Of a stretch of 64,000 nt of DNA, positions 33,837 to 47,600 are shown piece by piece. Within the stretch, counting starts at the first letter, position 1. Every line of letters begins with the position of its first letter. The stretch is taken from contig NC_135246.1 in NCBI RefSeq assembly GCF_947623445.1, forward strand, positions 16,103,856 through 16,167,855, given 5' to 3'. Below the pieces are notes generated by a model. That model was not told the origin of the DNA and did no database searches. It saw only the letters and a list, made by a program, of their open reading frames with translations. Origin of the DNA: Clavelina lepadiformis. Lineage: Eukaryota; Chordata; Ascidiacea; Aplousobranchia; Clavelinidae. A program made the translations under genes and the position numbers.

Positions 33837-36800
33837 TGTGGGTTTGGCGGCGGGTGAGCATTCCGACCCTGTCAAAATACCTGACTGCTTCAGAAACAGT
33901 AAAAGAAACCAAACAATCTCGGTACAATGGTGACGGTTCGCCCATTGATATGCCGGATCTGGCCCAAAGCCTAAAGGACGCCCAGATCCTGATGAAAAAC
34001 TCGATTCTAAATACTAAAACAACCGTGAATATTGGAACATGGAATGTGCAAACTCTTTATCAACCTGGAAAATTGCCATAGTTATTTAGATAATTCCGAA
34101 ACTACAAACTGAATGTGCTAGGCATAAGAGAGATGAGATGGACCGAAGGCGGAAAATGCATAATAACGAAACATTTCTGTTCTATTCTGGACATGAACAC
34201 CTGCACGTTCGCGGAGTTGGTCTTATACTCAATAACAATACTGCAAAAGCACTAATTGGACGGAAACCAGTAAGTGATCGAATTCTCGCATCAAGATTGC
34301 AATCCAGGTATGTAACAACTACCATCATACAAGTGTATGCTCCAACAGAAGAGACAGATGAAGATGAAAACGACTCAATCTATGAACTATTACAAGATGT
34401 ACTATATCGACCAAACACCCAATCACGACATAACAGACAAGGCCTAGAACATGTCAGCATTGGACCACATGGATCAGATAAACAGACAAATGATAACGGC
34501 GAGCGACTTCTCCTGCTTTGCAGCGCAAACAGCCCGTGCATAGGAAACAGTTATTTTGATCATAAAGGCATCCACAAAAAAACTTGTCGTACTCCGGATG
34601 GAAACAATAAAAACGAGATTGATTATATCTGCATCAGCTATGCAAGGTGTAGGAACATTTAGAGGTGCAGATGTTGGATCTGACCACTATATGGTAAAAG
34701 CATCATAAAAATTGAAGTTGAAAAAATCCAAAAATCAACCCAAATCAAACCTTATGCAACTAATAAATTGAAAGATAATGACACTGCAAAACAACTTCGA
34801 CTCGAGCTCAGAAACAAATTCGAAATATTACAGCACTCTGATGACATAGAAGAACAGTGGGCGCTCTTCGAGGAATCAATAACTTCCTGTGCAGCGGAGA
34901 CTATAGGGAAACGAAGCAGTACTCAAAAGAAATGCAGGGTACAAGCTAAAACATGGAAACTTATTGACAAAAGAAAAGAAGCAAAATGTCGACGTGATCG
35001 AGCAAAAAAACGGACAACAAAAGGAAAAGTATGAATCCGAATATAAGTCACCCCATCAACAAGTCAAACGGAAATGCAGAAAAGATAAAAAAATATCCTT
35101 ACAGAAGAAAAACGCTGAAGCACAAGAGGCATAGAAATGATTCAAAAGCAGTATATATAATTATCAAACAACTAACTGGATCCAAGTCCAACAAAAGCAT
35201 CCCAACCAAAGACAAGAATGGAGACACCCTGCTGATTGAAAAAAAGCAAAACGCACGATGGGTAGAACATTTCTGCGAAACTCTCAACCAGCCCATTCCC
35301 ACATCCACCTTCAAATTAAAAACGACGCCCCACACAATGAACTTGATGTTAGGTTGGATGATTTAACAATAGATGAAGTGGCAAATGCAATAAAATTAAT
35401 GAAAAACAACAAAGCCCCCGGTCTAGATAAAATCTCAGCAGAACTTCTGAAACATGGAGGCATTCATGTGGTTGAAGAACTAACTCACCTATTCAATACC
35501 TGTTGGAATACTAAACAAATCCCTCATGATTGGAGAATCGGATCAGTTGTCAAGATAACCAGAACAAAAACTACCACAGATTGTAACAACTGGAGGGGCA
35601 TCATACTTTTATCAATACCTGGGAAAGTATTCTGTGCTGTTTTGCTTCATCGAATTCGAGAGGAGATTGACAAACTCCGTAGACAGGAACAAGCGGGGTT
35701 CCGAAATGACTGCTCATGTAGCGAACAGATTTTTGTCCTGAGTAACATAATTCAACAAAGTCTTGAATTCCAAAAGGAATTATTGGTAAATTTTGTCGAC
35801 TTCAAAAAGGCATTTGACAGCATTCACAGGGACACTCTATGGATCATTGCACAAGCATATGGCATCCCAAAACACTACATCAACATCTTTAAAAATATCT
35901 ACCAAAATTCAAGATGCTGTACTCTTACTGAAACAGGAACCACCGACTTTTTCAGTGTCAACACAGGTGTTCGTCAATGATGTATACTCTCACCACTTCT
36001 ATTCTCACTAGCAGTAGACTTTGTAATGCACAAGTTAATGAATAATGAAAATAATTATTGAATAATATTATAATAATAACAATAATAATAATAAATAAGT
36101 CACTGGTCCAAACATCTAGATTTCGCTGATGATATAGACGTCGCACTACTTGGGGAGATTAAAAATGACTTACAAAATATGACATTTGCATTACAGGATA
36201 CTGCAGCCAAAATTGGTCTAAGTATAAATGGAAGCAAAACAAAAACTATGCAAATCGGGAAACAACCAGATGGTAACATATTGATCAATCAACAATCTCC
36301 AGAAGGGGTTGACCAGTTTACATATCTTGGTAACATAATATCAAATAATGGATCCACAGAACCGGATGATATTTGCAAGATTGGAAAAGTTTCATCAGGT
36401 TTTCAGAAAATGAATTATATCTGGACTACTACTGCTATAAAAATTGGAAACTACAACTATACAGCTCATTAGTTCTATCAACTTTGACACATGCGAACAC
36501 CAGCGAAACGTGGACAATAACTGCAAGAATAACCAAACGACTAAACGTATTCCATCAGCGTTGCCTACGGAGGATTCTTGGTGTCAGCTACAGAGAGCAC
36601 ATCACAAACGATGAAATTTTACAAAAAAGTGGCTTACTGACCCTGAATAGCTTAATAACTGAAGGCAGAATGCTCAGAATGCCAGACTACCGGCCCCCGA
36701 AAATTGCATTAGACTGGGATTCATCAGGTGGAAAACGCAAACGAGGAAGACCAAAGGAGACCTGGCAAGCCACTTTCGGTAACGATCTACACGAGCTCAA

Positions 36801-36930
36801 CCCCACCTACCGAAAAGTGAAAGATGTCGCATTGGACCGAACTGCATGGAAATCTTTAAATGTCCTACGTGTCCAAAACGAGTACACAAGGACCTAATGA
36901 TGAACGATGATGAACTGCAACTGTTTTATC
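33837..36930 (+). mobile_element. APE-type LINE, near full length but broken
   Basis: One ORF in pieces. 33837-34081 ends NIGTWNVQTLYQPGKL, the usual start of an AP-endonuclease domain. 34090-34700 gives RWTE, IIQVYAPTEE, DYICIS and GSDHYM-like endonuclease blocks. 35258-35980 gives the polymerase fingers (KAPGLDKISAELLKH, WRGIILLSIPGKVF, QAGFRND, FVDFKKAFDS). 36100-36472 gives LDFADDIDVALL with the catalytic Asp pair, and SINGSKTKTM. 36373-36897 gives the tail GKRKRGRPKETW. Breaks include TGA at 35978-35980 where GVRQGC would continue, an AT-rich TAA/AAT microsatellite at about 36050-36100, and several frameshifts. No separate ORF1 is visible. The clade (RTE, CR1/L2-like or other) cannot be settled by eye. 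The end shows short ATGATGAACG repeats, typical of LINE tails. Confidence 0.82.
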
Positions 36931-37146
36931 ACAAACTTGATTGTTGGTCGTTATTCGTTTATGCGTGTGGAGAAGCTTTGAAAACTTTCAGTTTATAAAA
37001 ACGTTTAAGCTATTGTATTGTAAAAAATAAAGCAGTACTCGTTAGCTTTAAATGAAGTTTCAATTATTTCCGAAAATTCTTTGAAGAAAAACCGCAATAA
37101 ATTCGGCAAAATGTGTGAGAAGATAATTTCTTTCATAAACCAGTTG

Positions 37147-40100
37147 CTATTCCACCCACCCTCCAGCTGTTAAAGTTGTCAAATTAAAACTATAACCGAA
37201 AGTCTTCATATCATTTTCGTATAAACTATAAATTCTCTTCGTGACGTTGCAATCTAATTTTGAAAAATATTCTTTGATGAGTTCGACGTAATCTTTACTT
37301 CGCTTCGAATTGACGTTTTGTGGCTTGAGCATAGCTGTACTCAGGTTCAACTTAGCTTCAATCAACCAACTTGCATCTAAAATAAAATTATCAAGTATTA
37401 CTACATGATTTTAAAAGCTGAGAAGTTGCTGATTTTTCTTCCTGTCTTTAAATGTTTCCGGAGGTCTAGGAAATCATGGTGTCATCCATCAATTGGTTCC
37501 ACCAATGTGAACTAATAAGCATATAAATCATGAGACAAAAATATTAACTGGAAAACCTAAATATCATAAGAGTTGTGATTTAAACACAATTAAATAAATT
37601 GAGGAACAATTTTTGTGTCCATCAAATAAAGGCTTTTTAAAAAATGATGACCATATAATTTCACTTTTGGTGTATCAAGCTAAACATATTGAACGATGAT
37701 GTAACCTATAACAGGCTACTTTCGATTTTGAGCTAATTACGTTACAACATAATTAAGCAAGTCCAAACTTTTTTATAACACCGGTCAGTTTTCTTTGTCA
37801 CCAGAACTATCACCTGTATCAAACGTTTCCAATTTTGTGATAAAATTGAAAGGAAACCTGCATGGATCACAATGAACAGTGGCCGGGTAGAAATGTGCGT
37901 CTATATTGGTCAGATTGTGACCGTGATCGGCCAAATAACTGGCAAAGTCCACCCATTCCATAAAGTGACCTTCAAGTGGTCTGTAAACAAGAAAAATCTT
38001 TAAGAAAAGCATGAAACGAGATACTTAGGCCAATGACATTTTATGTGTCATCTCACCCTCGCCATCTCCCCCACTTGTTAGGATAATTTAAAAGTTTGGG
38101 AAAGGTCTTGAACCAGATGTTGTAAAAATACATTTTGTTAAATTTGTCATTCCAGCCTGAAATTATTCGAGCAAACGGGTGGCGGACACCAACCAATCTC
38201 AAGCCGTTAGGATCCTGCAAAAAAGTTTATTCTTTTTGCTACATTTTGTCTCTGTTAATGCCAATAAAGTAAAATTTCATATCATTGCCTTCATTGCAGA
38301 CTGAACTGTAGCGTAGTTGTATTATGATAATTCTAAAAATTCGAAACCAGTTTTTATTGCAAACTTATTGCAGTTAGAAACACAACGCCGACTTGAAGTT
38401 GGTTACTTTTTGACTGCTGGGTATCCATCTAGTGACATTGGCCTAGTAATTACCAGCAAATTACTTTATCTATGTTTTACAAACAAACTAATTTTTGTTT
38501 CAAGGTATGTTTTCATTTGTAGTTACTACGGGTTCAGCACTAAAGCGAAAGCCACCTGGAAGGCCTCGTGGGGCGCCACCTACATCTCGAAGGCGCCACC
38601 TACAGGATGTAATCTTTAAAACATAAATACATCAAATGGTAACCTTTTCACTTTCAGATGAGACAATAAATGTTGTGATTGCTTATAAATTTTGTCTCTT
38701 TTTCCTAGTTTGAAATGTGGTAGGTTTTTCTGCCCCACCCTGTATAAATAACGTTGAAGTTTAAGGTAAGGCAGCCTACCAGGGTCATTCCAAAGCTGTA
38801 AGGTCAGCTTCACCTTTCATGTACCCAAATTCATCTCCCAAAGAGTATCAGAATAAGAAACGAAGTATCAGGTAAAAAGCTACTAAATTAGTAACCAGGG
38901 AACCTTTGCCAATTTTATACTGTACAGTAGAAACGTTTGACCGATAGAGCAGGTCGAAAGACGAAGCAGGGTTTTTGTAGTGACGTCATTAGTAGTTCAA
39001 TCGAATCGGCAAGTGCAGCCTATTCTTTCTATGCGTTACAATAATAGCACAGAACGTTCATGGTTTTAGTCGTTCGAGTACTTTTTACAAACAGTTTTTT
39101 GGCCGAATTCTGTAGAATTTTATGTAGAATAATAACCTGTAATCAGTGACGTTAAAAGCATCTTTTGGGTAATCGAAAAGATAGCTTCAAAGAGCAAATA
39201 TAATGGTTTTAAATTATCCATAAGAATTTTTATAAAACTAAACGTACAAAAAATGCTATATCTTAATCGAGATATTTCAAAGCAGGCAGATTAAACCTCA
39301 ATACTCTGCATGGCTTGTTAAAAATGATTGACATTTTTACCTGCAATATTTCTATCTTTTTGTCTCGGCTCAGAGATTTGAAAGCATAAGCGTTGCCATG
39401 GACTGCCCTCTCCCAGAAGTTGTACTTCTCTGCTTCTTCCGGAGCCCGAAGTCTCCAGAAGAAGTCGTTCCAGGTTGAACTTCCAGCTTTGAGCACGAGA
39501 CACATCATCGCGTGGTGAGACTCACTGGCGACAAACCCACCGGTAGGGAGCCCTAAGCATAAGAATCTTCAATTGTACAACATATTATTGTATTATTAAA
39601 AGTTGCTGTTTCGGGTGCACTAAAAATGTGTTTTAATTCTTCAATACCGTTTTCCATCACCGCTTTCCACTTTTCATTGTAGTTCACTCCACGTTGTAGA
39701 CAAGCGTGTTTTGCCTCATCAAGCCGGTCTTTGAATCTTTCCTCTACTGGATGTAGTAGAGGAGACTTTGTCGATTTTCCTGTCACCGTTACAGGAACTT
39801 GAACCTTTGATATCAAGAATATAAACAATTACTGAAACGTAGGTTACTTTATACATACAGTTAGTATTCTATACTTTGTAATTTGTAGTAACTCAATTCA
39901 TTTTATGTCAACTCAACTTCGGTCAGTTTAACGCCGTCCAGTGCAACCCTTGAAATCACAACATCAGTCAATTCTAATTGTTGGTTGAATATAACCATAT
40001 TTGGGAACGTTGAGTTAATTGAATAAGCTACCTATAGAGTTGACTGGATTGAGTAGACATGGAAATGTTTGGTATCAAACAAATGCCCTGCACGTGCTGA

Positions 40101-40304
40101 TTTTACACTGACCTCTTTCGTAACATCATCTGAAGTTGCGCCGAACAGATTAGTTGTAAGAGCCTGTGACGTTTCTTCCTGGTTAGCCTGGTATTTGACA
40201 CCGTCACGACTTAGCCACAAGTAAATCTTTCCAAGGTAAATGTAAGCAGGTATGACCGTTGTCAAAAGAAAAATGAAGCCCAGATGCAATGATTTAATAG
40301 TCAT
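37147..40304 (-). CDS. ST10: carbohydrate sulfotransferase, delta subtype, intact, six exons
   Basis: Predicted Golgi PAPS-dependent enzyme of 371 residues. Exons: 40304-40113, 39804-39648, 39552-39341, 38214-38057, 37980-37814, 37376-37147; borders and phases agree and no stop interrupts. The anchor is at about 8-28 (GFIFLLTTVIPAYIYLG). LVLKAGSSTW is at 135-144, GVRHPFARIISGW carries Arg198, Arg203 and Ser206, and CDPC is at 277-280 with KLETF behind it. The C-terminus is TLTAGGWVE. Intron 3 is 1.1 kb and holds a 214-base insertion at 38529-38742 that is absent from ST4. ST10 and ST11 are tandem, same strand, and share upstream DNA. Confidence 0.88.
38529..38742. mobile_element. Small insertion in ST10 intron 3, possibly at a TA target
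   Basis: The intron matches ST4 intron 3 on both sides, but ST10 has 214 extra bases starting CGGGTTCAGC and ending CCCACCCTG, each bordered by TA. Read from the right, the end is CAGGGTGGGGCAG; pairing with the left end is weak. It may be a truncated mariner-like non-autonomous element. Confidence 0.45.
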
Positions 40305-42362
40305 TCGATATTTTTTGTTTAGAAATTTTCAAATTAGTTGACACGTTCAACTCTGATGATGCTTATAGGTTTATCATGGAAAGGCAGCCTGGTGATGCGG
40401 AAGAATTCGTAGCTTAATTTCAACTTTATTAACATGTCGAAAATGTATCATCGTACAAGATATCAGAGTTCGATTTCTTAAAGTAGCCTAAGTTTGGGTT
40501 AGAGGCTCTGGTAACCTCATGTTTAGGTTTTTAAGTTTGAGCACAAATTAAATTATCTGTAAAATTGTTTAACTTAACAGAATTTGCAACATACACTCGA
40601 GAAAATTTACCGAAAATTTAATTTGATAGGTATTTTAATGTAAAATGAACATATTGTACACAAAAGCATATATATGTTAAAGTTCAGAAAACAATTTATT
40701 TATGCAATAATAGGCCATGCAATACGTTCTTTTGTTAAGTTCGTGACTTGCAATATTCTTTTTTCATCCACTTTTGCAATATGGCGTTAAAACTTTCTAA
40801 AACTTCCCTTCTTTTTATGACAAACAAAGAATGAATTATTAATACAAATGGCCTAAAGCTTGTTCCTAAACATTTACGTCGAATGTCAATTACTTGAAGA
40901 TAAATACTTTTGACGTTCATAACTTCTGGTGAAATTTGGCTTGCTTCAGTTTGACCTATTTCTTGATTATTTTATCACCTGTACTTTAATCAACCTTAAA
41001 ACATTACTTGTGACCACTTTTATTAGCGCAGAAGCTTTTCATTGTTCAGAAAAATCTTGAACATTTTTACAACCTCTTCAGCTGAACCTAAACAGCTATC
41101 TAAACACTTGGTTTTCAACTTGTGAACAAAGAAAGACACTTTTCAGCGATACATTTGGTACCAATGTTCAGTAATATAACAATTAATCAAGCATAGCGTG
41201 CAAGTGTACATTTAGCTCGAGGCGATATTTTGAACACATTCAACGCAACTCAAAGTATAACTTAATCGATACTGGCAGAATTCGTCAACAGCAGCCTAAC
41301 ACATACCAAGTTCACTCATTCTTACGTAATGGGTTTTCGAAGCTTTAAGTTAGCAAGCGTTCACTATAAATTGCACCAAGTCCAATTTTATTAACCAGCA
41401 TAGCCAGCCAAAGCATATAAAAACCTCGTTTTGTTTTTATTTTTTATTCAGATTACAGAGATTCGCCTTTTCATGCATCAACCAGTATAAGTAGTACAGT
41501 ATAGGTGCAAATCAGAGATATGTCCTCGACAAACTCCAGTTTCAGAAACAACAAAACAACAAAACAATAAAACGTCAAGTGAAACTAACTGATTGATTTT
41601 GATTTTTTTTTCATAATAAAGGTTCAACTTGTGGTCTTTGCAGCACGCGTTTGGACAGTAAGCCCACTTTCTATGGCACTGTTTAAACGTCAACTAGCGG
41701 GAGCTGATTATTGCAAGTTTTGCACACTATTCAGCGCTGCTGCTCAATTGATAACCTCAGAAAAGGGATGTAAGAATACCTGTAGGAGAAAATGTATTAG
41801 GGCACTTACAGGTTTAAAATTTTTTTTTAAAGAACATTGTTCCAATAATTACGCCATTGTTTATGTCCTTATAATGTCATTCAGCGTTCCCAAACCGATA
41901 CCTTAGTATGAAGTGAAAATTTACTGCCTACCGCTTCACGTGTGGTTTGAGATATTTGTGTTTACAAAGGCAAGGAGTTCAAGTCCATTCAAAATCATTA
42001 TAAATAGATATTTGAGAAAGGTTGTATTTTAAATACAGTTAGGATCTCTTTGAATGTTATAACTCATAACAAATTATTTGCTTTAATATAGTAAGCTAAT
42101 GTTTTTAATGATTTGATGTGTATGCCAGCACTCCAAAATGTTTAAACATATAGGAAAACAGATATCTGAAGACATTTTGTAGGTAATTGAAGTGTTATTA
42201 GTAAATACGGTTAATAAAAACGTTTAAAATACAGTGAGGAACTTTCTTGTTTCTTTGGAAGCAAAGAGAGAATATTTAAAGATTTACAAAAACTCTTTGA
42301 AAATGAACTATAATAAGTTTGGAAATATTTAGATGAAGATAATTTCTTTCATAAACCAGTTG
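40305..42362. other. Upstream region of ST10 and downstream of ST11
   Basis: No gene. About 40305-41900 is paralogous to the ST11 upstream region (44657-45900) and, further out, to 49200-49560. The stretch 41900-42300 shows nothing recognisable. The ST10 promoter should be here. Confidence 0.5.
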
Positions 42363-44656
42363 CTATTCCACCCACCCTCCAGCTTTTAAAGTTGTCAAAT
42401 TAAAACTATAACCGAAAGTCTTCATGTCATTTTCGTATAAACTATAAATTCTTTTCGTCACGTTACGGTCTAATTTTGAAAAATATTCTTTGATGAGTTC
42501 GACGTAATCTTTTCTTCGCTTCGAATTGACGTTTTGTGGCTTGAGCATGGCTGTACTCAGGTTCAACTTAGCTTCAACCAACCAACTTGCATCTAAAATA
42601 AATTACAAAATAATAGCTTACTTATAAAATGCACTTATTCCTTGCATTTGCAAACCAGACTGAGTAAGCATGGACTCCGGATTATATTACAGCATAATAA
42701 AGGTCAAACTTTTTAACACGTGTAAGGCTTTATCGTCAACAAAAGTGAAGAGTCACCTGTAGCAAAAGTTTCCAATTTTGTGATAAAATTGAAAGGAAAC
42801 TTGCATGGATCGCAATGAACAGTGGCCGGGTAGAAATGTGCGTCTATATTGGTCAGGTTATGACCGTGATCGGCCAAATAACTGGCAAAGTCCACCCATT
42901 CCATAAAATGACCTTCACGTGGTCTGTATGAAACAAGAAAAATCTTTAAGAAAAGCATGAAACGAGATACTTAGGCCAATGACATTTTATGTGTCATCTC
43001 ACCCTCGCCATCTCCCCCACTTGTTGGGATAATTTAAAAGTTTGGGAAAGGTCTTGAACCAGATGTTGTAAAAATACATTTTGTCAAACTTGTCGCTCCA
43101 GCCTGAAATTATTCGAGCAAACGGGTGGCGGACACCAACTAATCTCAAGCCGTTAGGATCCTGCAAAAAGATCGGTCGCGTTTCTTGCATTCTACCATGT
43201 TTGCATCATGGCATTCAAGGATCCAAATATTAATCATTACTGCCCTTCGTTCCAAAATTGTTCATCACAACCTACTTTATTGTTTTTACGGTATGAGCTT
43301 TAAGGTAACCAATTGCTGATGGGACCTAAGTTTTAAATGCGAAAGAAGAAATTAAAAACTTGTAGGGTCAGCTGCATACCTCTAATTTAAAAATAAAAGA
43401 TATTTTTACCTGCAATATTTCTATCTTTTTGTCTCGGCTCAGAGATTTGAAAGCATAGGCGTTGCCATGGACTGCCCTCTCCCAGAAGTTGTACTTTTCC
43501 GCTTCTTCCGGAGCCCGAAGTCTCCAGAAGAAGTCGTTCCAAGTTGAACTTCCAGCTTTGAGCACGAGACACATCATCGCGTGGTGAGATTCACTGGCGA
43601 CAAACCCACCGGTAGGGGGCCCTAAGCATAAAAATCTTCAATTGTACAACATATTATTGTATTCGTAAAAGTTGCTGTTTCTGATGCACTAAAAATGTGT
43701 TTTTATTCTTCAATACCGTTTTCTATCACCGCTTTCCACTTTTCATTGTAGTTCACTCCACGTTGGAGACAAACGTGTTTTGCCTCATCAAGCCGGTCTT
43801 TGAATCTTTCCTCTACTGGATGTAGTTGAACAGACTTGGTCGATTTTCCTGTCACCGTTACGGGAACTTGAACCTTAGATATCAAGAATATGAACAATAA
43901 CAAGCATTAAAAAGTCTAAATTGTAGGCTATTTGCCCACTTGATACAATTGTTAGCCTATAGGTGTTTATGTTGATTGTGTAATTGTTTGTGTGATTTGT
44001 ATAATTGTTATTTTATACTTTGTAGTCTGTGGTAGCTCAGTTCATAATACGTTATCTCAAATTCGGTCAGCTAAACGCCGCCCAGTGCAACCCTTGACGT
44101 CACAGCATCAATTAATTCTTACTGCTGGTTGAATATAACCATCGTATTTGACCAAGTTGTGCCAAATGAGTCCGCTACTGAGTTCACCTGATTTAAAGGT
44201 GTCCTTTAACTGAAGACGCACTAAGTTATTTTAATAAAAGAAAGCGCTTTTGATTGTAAAAAGGCGCTTGAAATCTTGCTAACATATTATCCTAAATGAT
44301 AATATGTGCAATAATATAACTTGCACACTAAATGCTTTAGAAAACAGAAGCCTTATTCTCTTATTCGAGTAAACACGGTACCTTGTAGATCTGGGTTTAA
44401 GTGGCATGGAAGATTTTCACAACGAGTATAGATGATGTCCTGCACGTGCAGTTTTTATACTGACCTCATTCGTAACATCATTTGAAGTTGCGCGGGTTGA
44501 GGTGTAGGTTAGAGCTTGTAACGCTTCTTTCAGAATGGAATGGATTTTTACATTGTCATGGTTGTGACGGAAGTAAATCTTTCCAATGTAAACGTAAGCA
44601 GGTATGATTGTTACCAGAAGAAACATGAAGCTCAAACGAACTTTTTTAACTGTCAT
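42363..44656 (-). CDS. ST11: carbohydrate sulfotransferase, delta subtype, intact, six exons
   Basis: Predicted Golgi sulfotransferase of 371 residues, tandem sister of ST10 with the same exon lengths. Exons: 44656-44465, 43873-43717, 43621-43410, 43160-43003, 42923-42757, 42592-42363; all borders and phases agree and there is no stop. The anchor is at about 7-28 (LSFMFLLVTIIPAYVYIG). Motifs: LVLKAGSSTW in exon 3, GVRHPFARIISGW in exon 4, CDPC and KLETF in exon 5. Exon 6 ends TLKAGGWVE, with Lys where every other copy has Thr. Intron 3 is only about 250 bases, against 867 in ST4 and 1.1 kb in ST10. Its exon 5/intron 5/exon 6 block is the closest relative of ST7. Confidence 0.88.
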
Positions 44657-47600
44657 TTGATAAACTCTTTGTGAGATTTCCGGGTTAATGGTGATAATGA
44701 TGCTTATACAGATTTGTCACAGAGAAAGTTTCCTGGAAATACAAAAAATCGTAGCCTAGTTCCAAATCTACAACAAATAGAAAATGTACAATCATACATA
44801 AATAATCAAGCCTTACAAGCTCATTTGTTTGTAAGCAACTTTAGGTTAAATCCTGCAGCAACTTGACCTTTTAATTACTAAATTTGAATACAATTTTTTA
44901 GTAAAAATATTTGGCAAGATTTTCAATTTACCAAAATCATGATTGGTTTCATTAAAACAAATTTCACTGAAAACAGCTGAATGGAAACCAAAATTTGCAA
45001 GCAACATACTCGAGAAGAATTTCCTAAATTTCAATTTGATATAAGTTTGTTGTGAAAAATAAATGCATTGCGAAAAAAAGCATAAATCTTAAAGATCAGA
45101 ATACAAATTTATAAACTCATGACTTCCATCAATACTTTTTTTATTTACTTTTACTTTGTAGCTTTTGCACTCTCTACTGCCTGGCGTATGCCTTCCTTTA
45201 TGACAAACAAAGAATGAATTATTCGTTCAAAAATCCTAAAGCTTGTTTGTCCCTAAACATTTACGTCGAAAGTCGTTTACTTATCTTCACGATTGTTTGG
45301 AGTTTACTTTTTGGTCTTTTACAGCACTTGGGGAAGTTTGGTTTGCTTCAGTTTGACCTATTTCTTGATTATTTTCTCACTTGTACTTTAATAAACCTTA
45401 AAACATTACTTGTGACCACTTTTATTAGCACAGAAGCTCTTCATTGTTCAGAAAAATCTTGAAAATTTTTACCTCTCCTTCAGCTGATCCTAAACAGCTA
45501 TCTAAACACTTGGTTGTCAACTTGTGAAGAAAGAAAGACACTTTTCAGCAAACGGGCCGCGATAAATTTGCTAGCAATGTTCAATAATATAACAATTACC
45601 CAGTCCAGCCGGTGGCGTATAGCAAAACTTAAAACAAGTGAATATTTTGCCCGTTACCGGCAGAAATTCGCAGTAATAACATTTACATAACAACTTGGAA
45701 AATTTCATTGCAGTTTGAATGGGATTTTTCAGCTTCAAGTAAGTATTACTTTCTACTATAAATTGCACTATGTTTCACTTGAATAACCAGCACAGCCAAC
45801 CAATGCAGACAAACCATAATTTTTGATTTGTTTTGTTCACATTTCGGTAATCGAACTTTCTGCATTAACCTTCTTTCATGGTAATATATGTAGCATTATC
45901 ACGCTAATCCGCCACAACCAGCGGTTTCGATCATAGCCTATTACGCAAATGGAGTTTTGTTTCTAAACAGGCTACGTAAGCCTAAATGATGTGAGACAAT
46001 TACCTTGTTTGTAATCACCAAGCTGTAAACTATATGTAACACCAAAACACGTGTTTCTGGTATTAAGGGTTGAATTTTTAACCCTATAATAACCTTCTAT
46101 AATAAGAAGACAAAGTGACATGTCACTTCTTATTATATAAAACATCCTTTTCTATGTTCTGTGCTTCACCTGTTTTTCTTTTGCTGTGATCACTGAACTC
46201 GAAAAGTAGTTATGTACAGTTATACTACAAAGACTATAGTTCACTACAGATGTACAATACAGGTTGACAACGATTCGGACGAGTTTCCAACTATTGTTCT
46301 TAATTTCCTACAAGCCTATACATTGGTGTTGAAACAAATATGTAAAAGTAGTGAAATGTTAGTAAAATGTCCCGCATGACTGCTGGTCGCTTTCCTGTAT
46401 TTTGGTTTGTAACAACCGGCATTAATTATTCAAAACATCGAATTGCCTTTTGCAACTTCCATCATTGCGCACACAAATGTTCGAATGTTTGAACATTTAT
46501 GCATAGGTGTCGTCAGACGTTTTTTACGTCATGTCTTAATTAGTCTCATTAAATTGTAATCTTGATACCGCAGTTTTGTTTGCAGTGTCGCTATCTCGAG
46601 CTAAATATACTTTAACTGTGTTACTTCTATACCACGATTTAGAAGAAACACTTTATGAGGAACAGTGATGAAGCTTTCTGTTTTGGAACAGTGTTTTTGC
46701 AAACAGGAATTTTACATTTCGTCACAATAACACAATTTCACTTGGGAACAAGTATTTAACCCTATACACGGAATAATCCCATCACACAAAGCAAAGCATC
46801 AGTATAAAAATATAGATTTGCCAATAGCCGGACATTTTTGAACAATTTTGAGAGTTGGGTTAGTTGGAGTTATTATTTAATGAAGTCAAAGAAAACGCCA
46901 AAAACAGTTATTAATGAGTTTTACTGAAGAGTTTGGATGATTTCAGCGTGAGGCATTTAAGTAGAAACCCATTTAGTTTTTCATTGCATCGATTTCACAT
47001 TTCTGTGCTATAGCAATATGAATGTTTCGCAAACTTTTTTCACGCGCTATACACACTTATAAGCCAATCGAAGTTATCGTCTATTACCATTACCAGCGAG
47101 AAATTTGTTACCGATTCTTTGGTTATATATTCGGTTGTTTATTCAACAATAAATATCTTTTATTTACAAATAATTATAAATATAACTAGGTCTACATGTA
47201 CCACGTAAACAACTTCATTTGCAAACAAGTAACTGAGAAAAGAAACCACATGATAAGCATAACTACTGTAAATTCATATGTTGAATAAGTAACCAGGTGT
47301 TACACTTTTGGGTTATCATCATTGTGAGCCTCTTTTTCAACAACTACCGGCACTCGGATAGAGAAAAAAAGAGATATACCAATTAGGCAAATAAAAGTTG
47401 TGCAAGAAACTTGGTATGCGTAAGAATCTTAACTATCAGATGTGTTGTTTTGTGCTTCTTAAGTTGTTTTATTTTGCACTAAAAGGTTGAAAAGTTTTCT
47501 CTATTAGATTTTCTTTAATTGATCAATAGACAACATACTTTAATGGTTGCAATGCAAGTACCATCATAATTGAATATCGATTTATCGACACATTTGTTAA

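Larger units (their letters stand above)
33291..36930. mobile_element. Right half of the hAT/Tigger nest with its LINE
   Basis: The hAT-like end (CGGTGTTTCTCAAACTGA) starts at 33291, preceded by ggctatac, the inverted form of the target site at 6793. The Tigger-like end starts at 33443 after TA (CAGTAGTCGCCGATTTATAA). Then follow two tandem repeats and the LINE. The left ends of both DNA elements are missing: after the LINE the sequence passes directly into the 3' flank of ST10. Confidence 0.65.
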
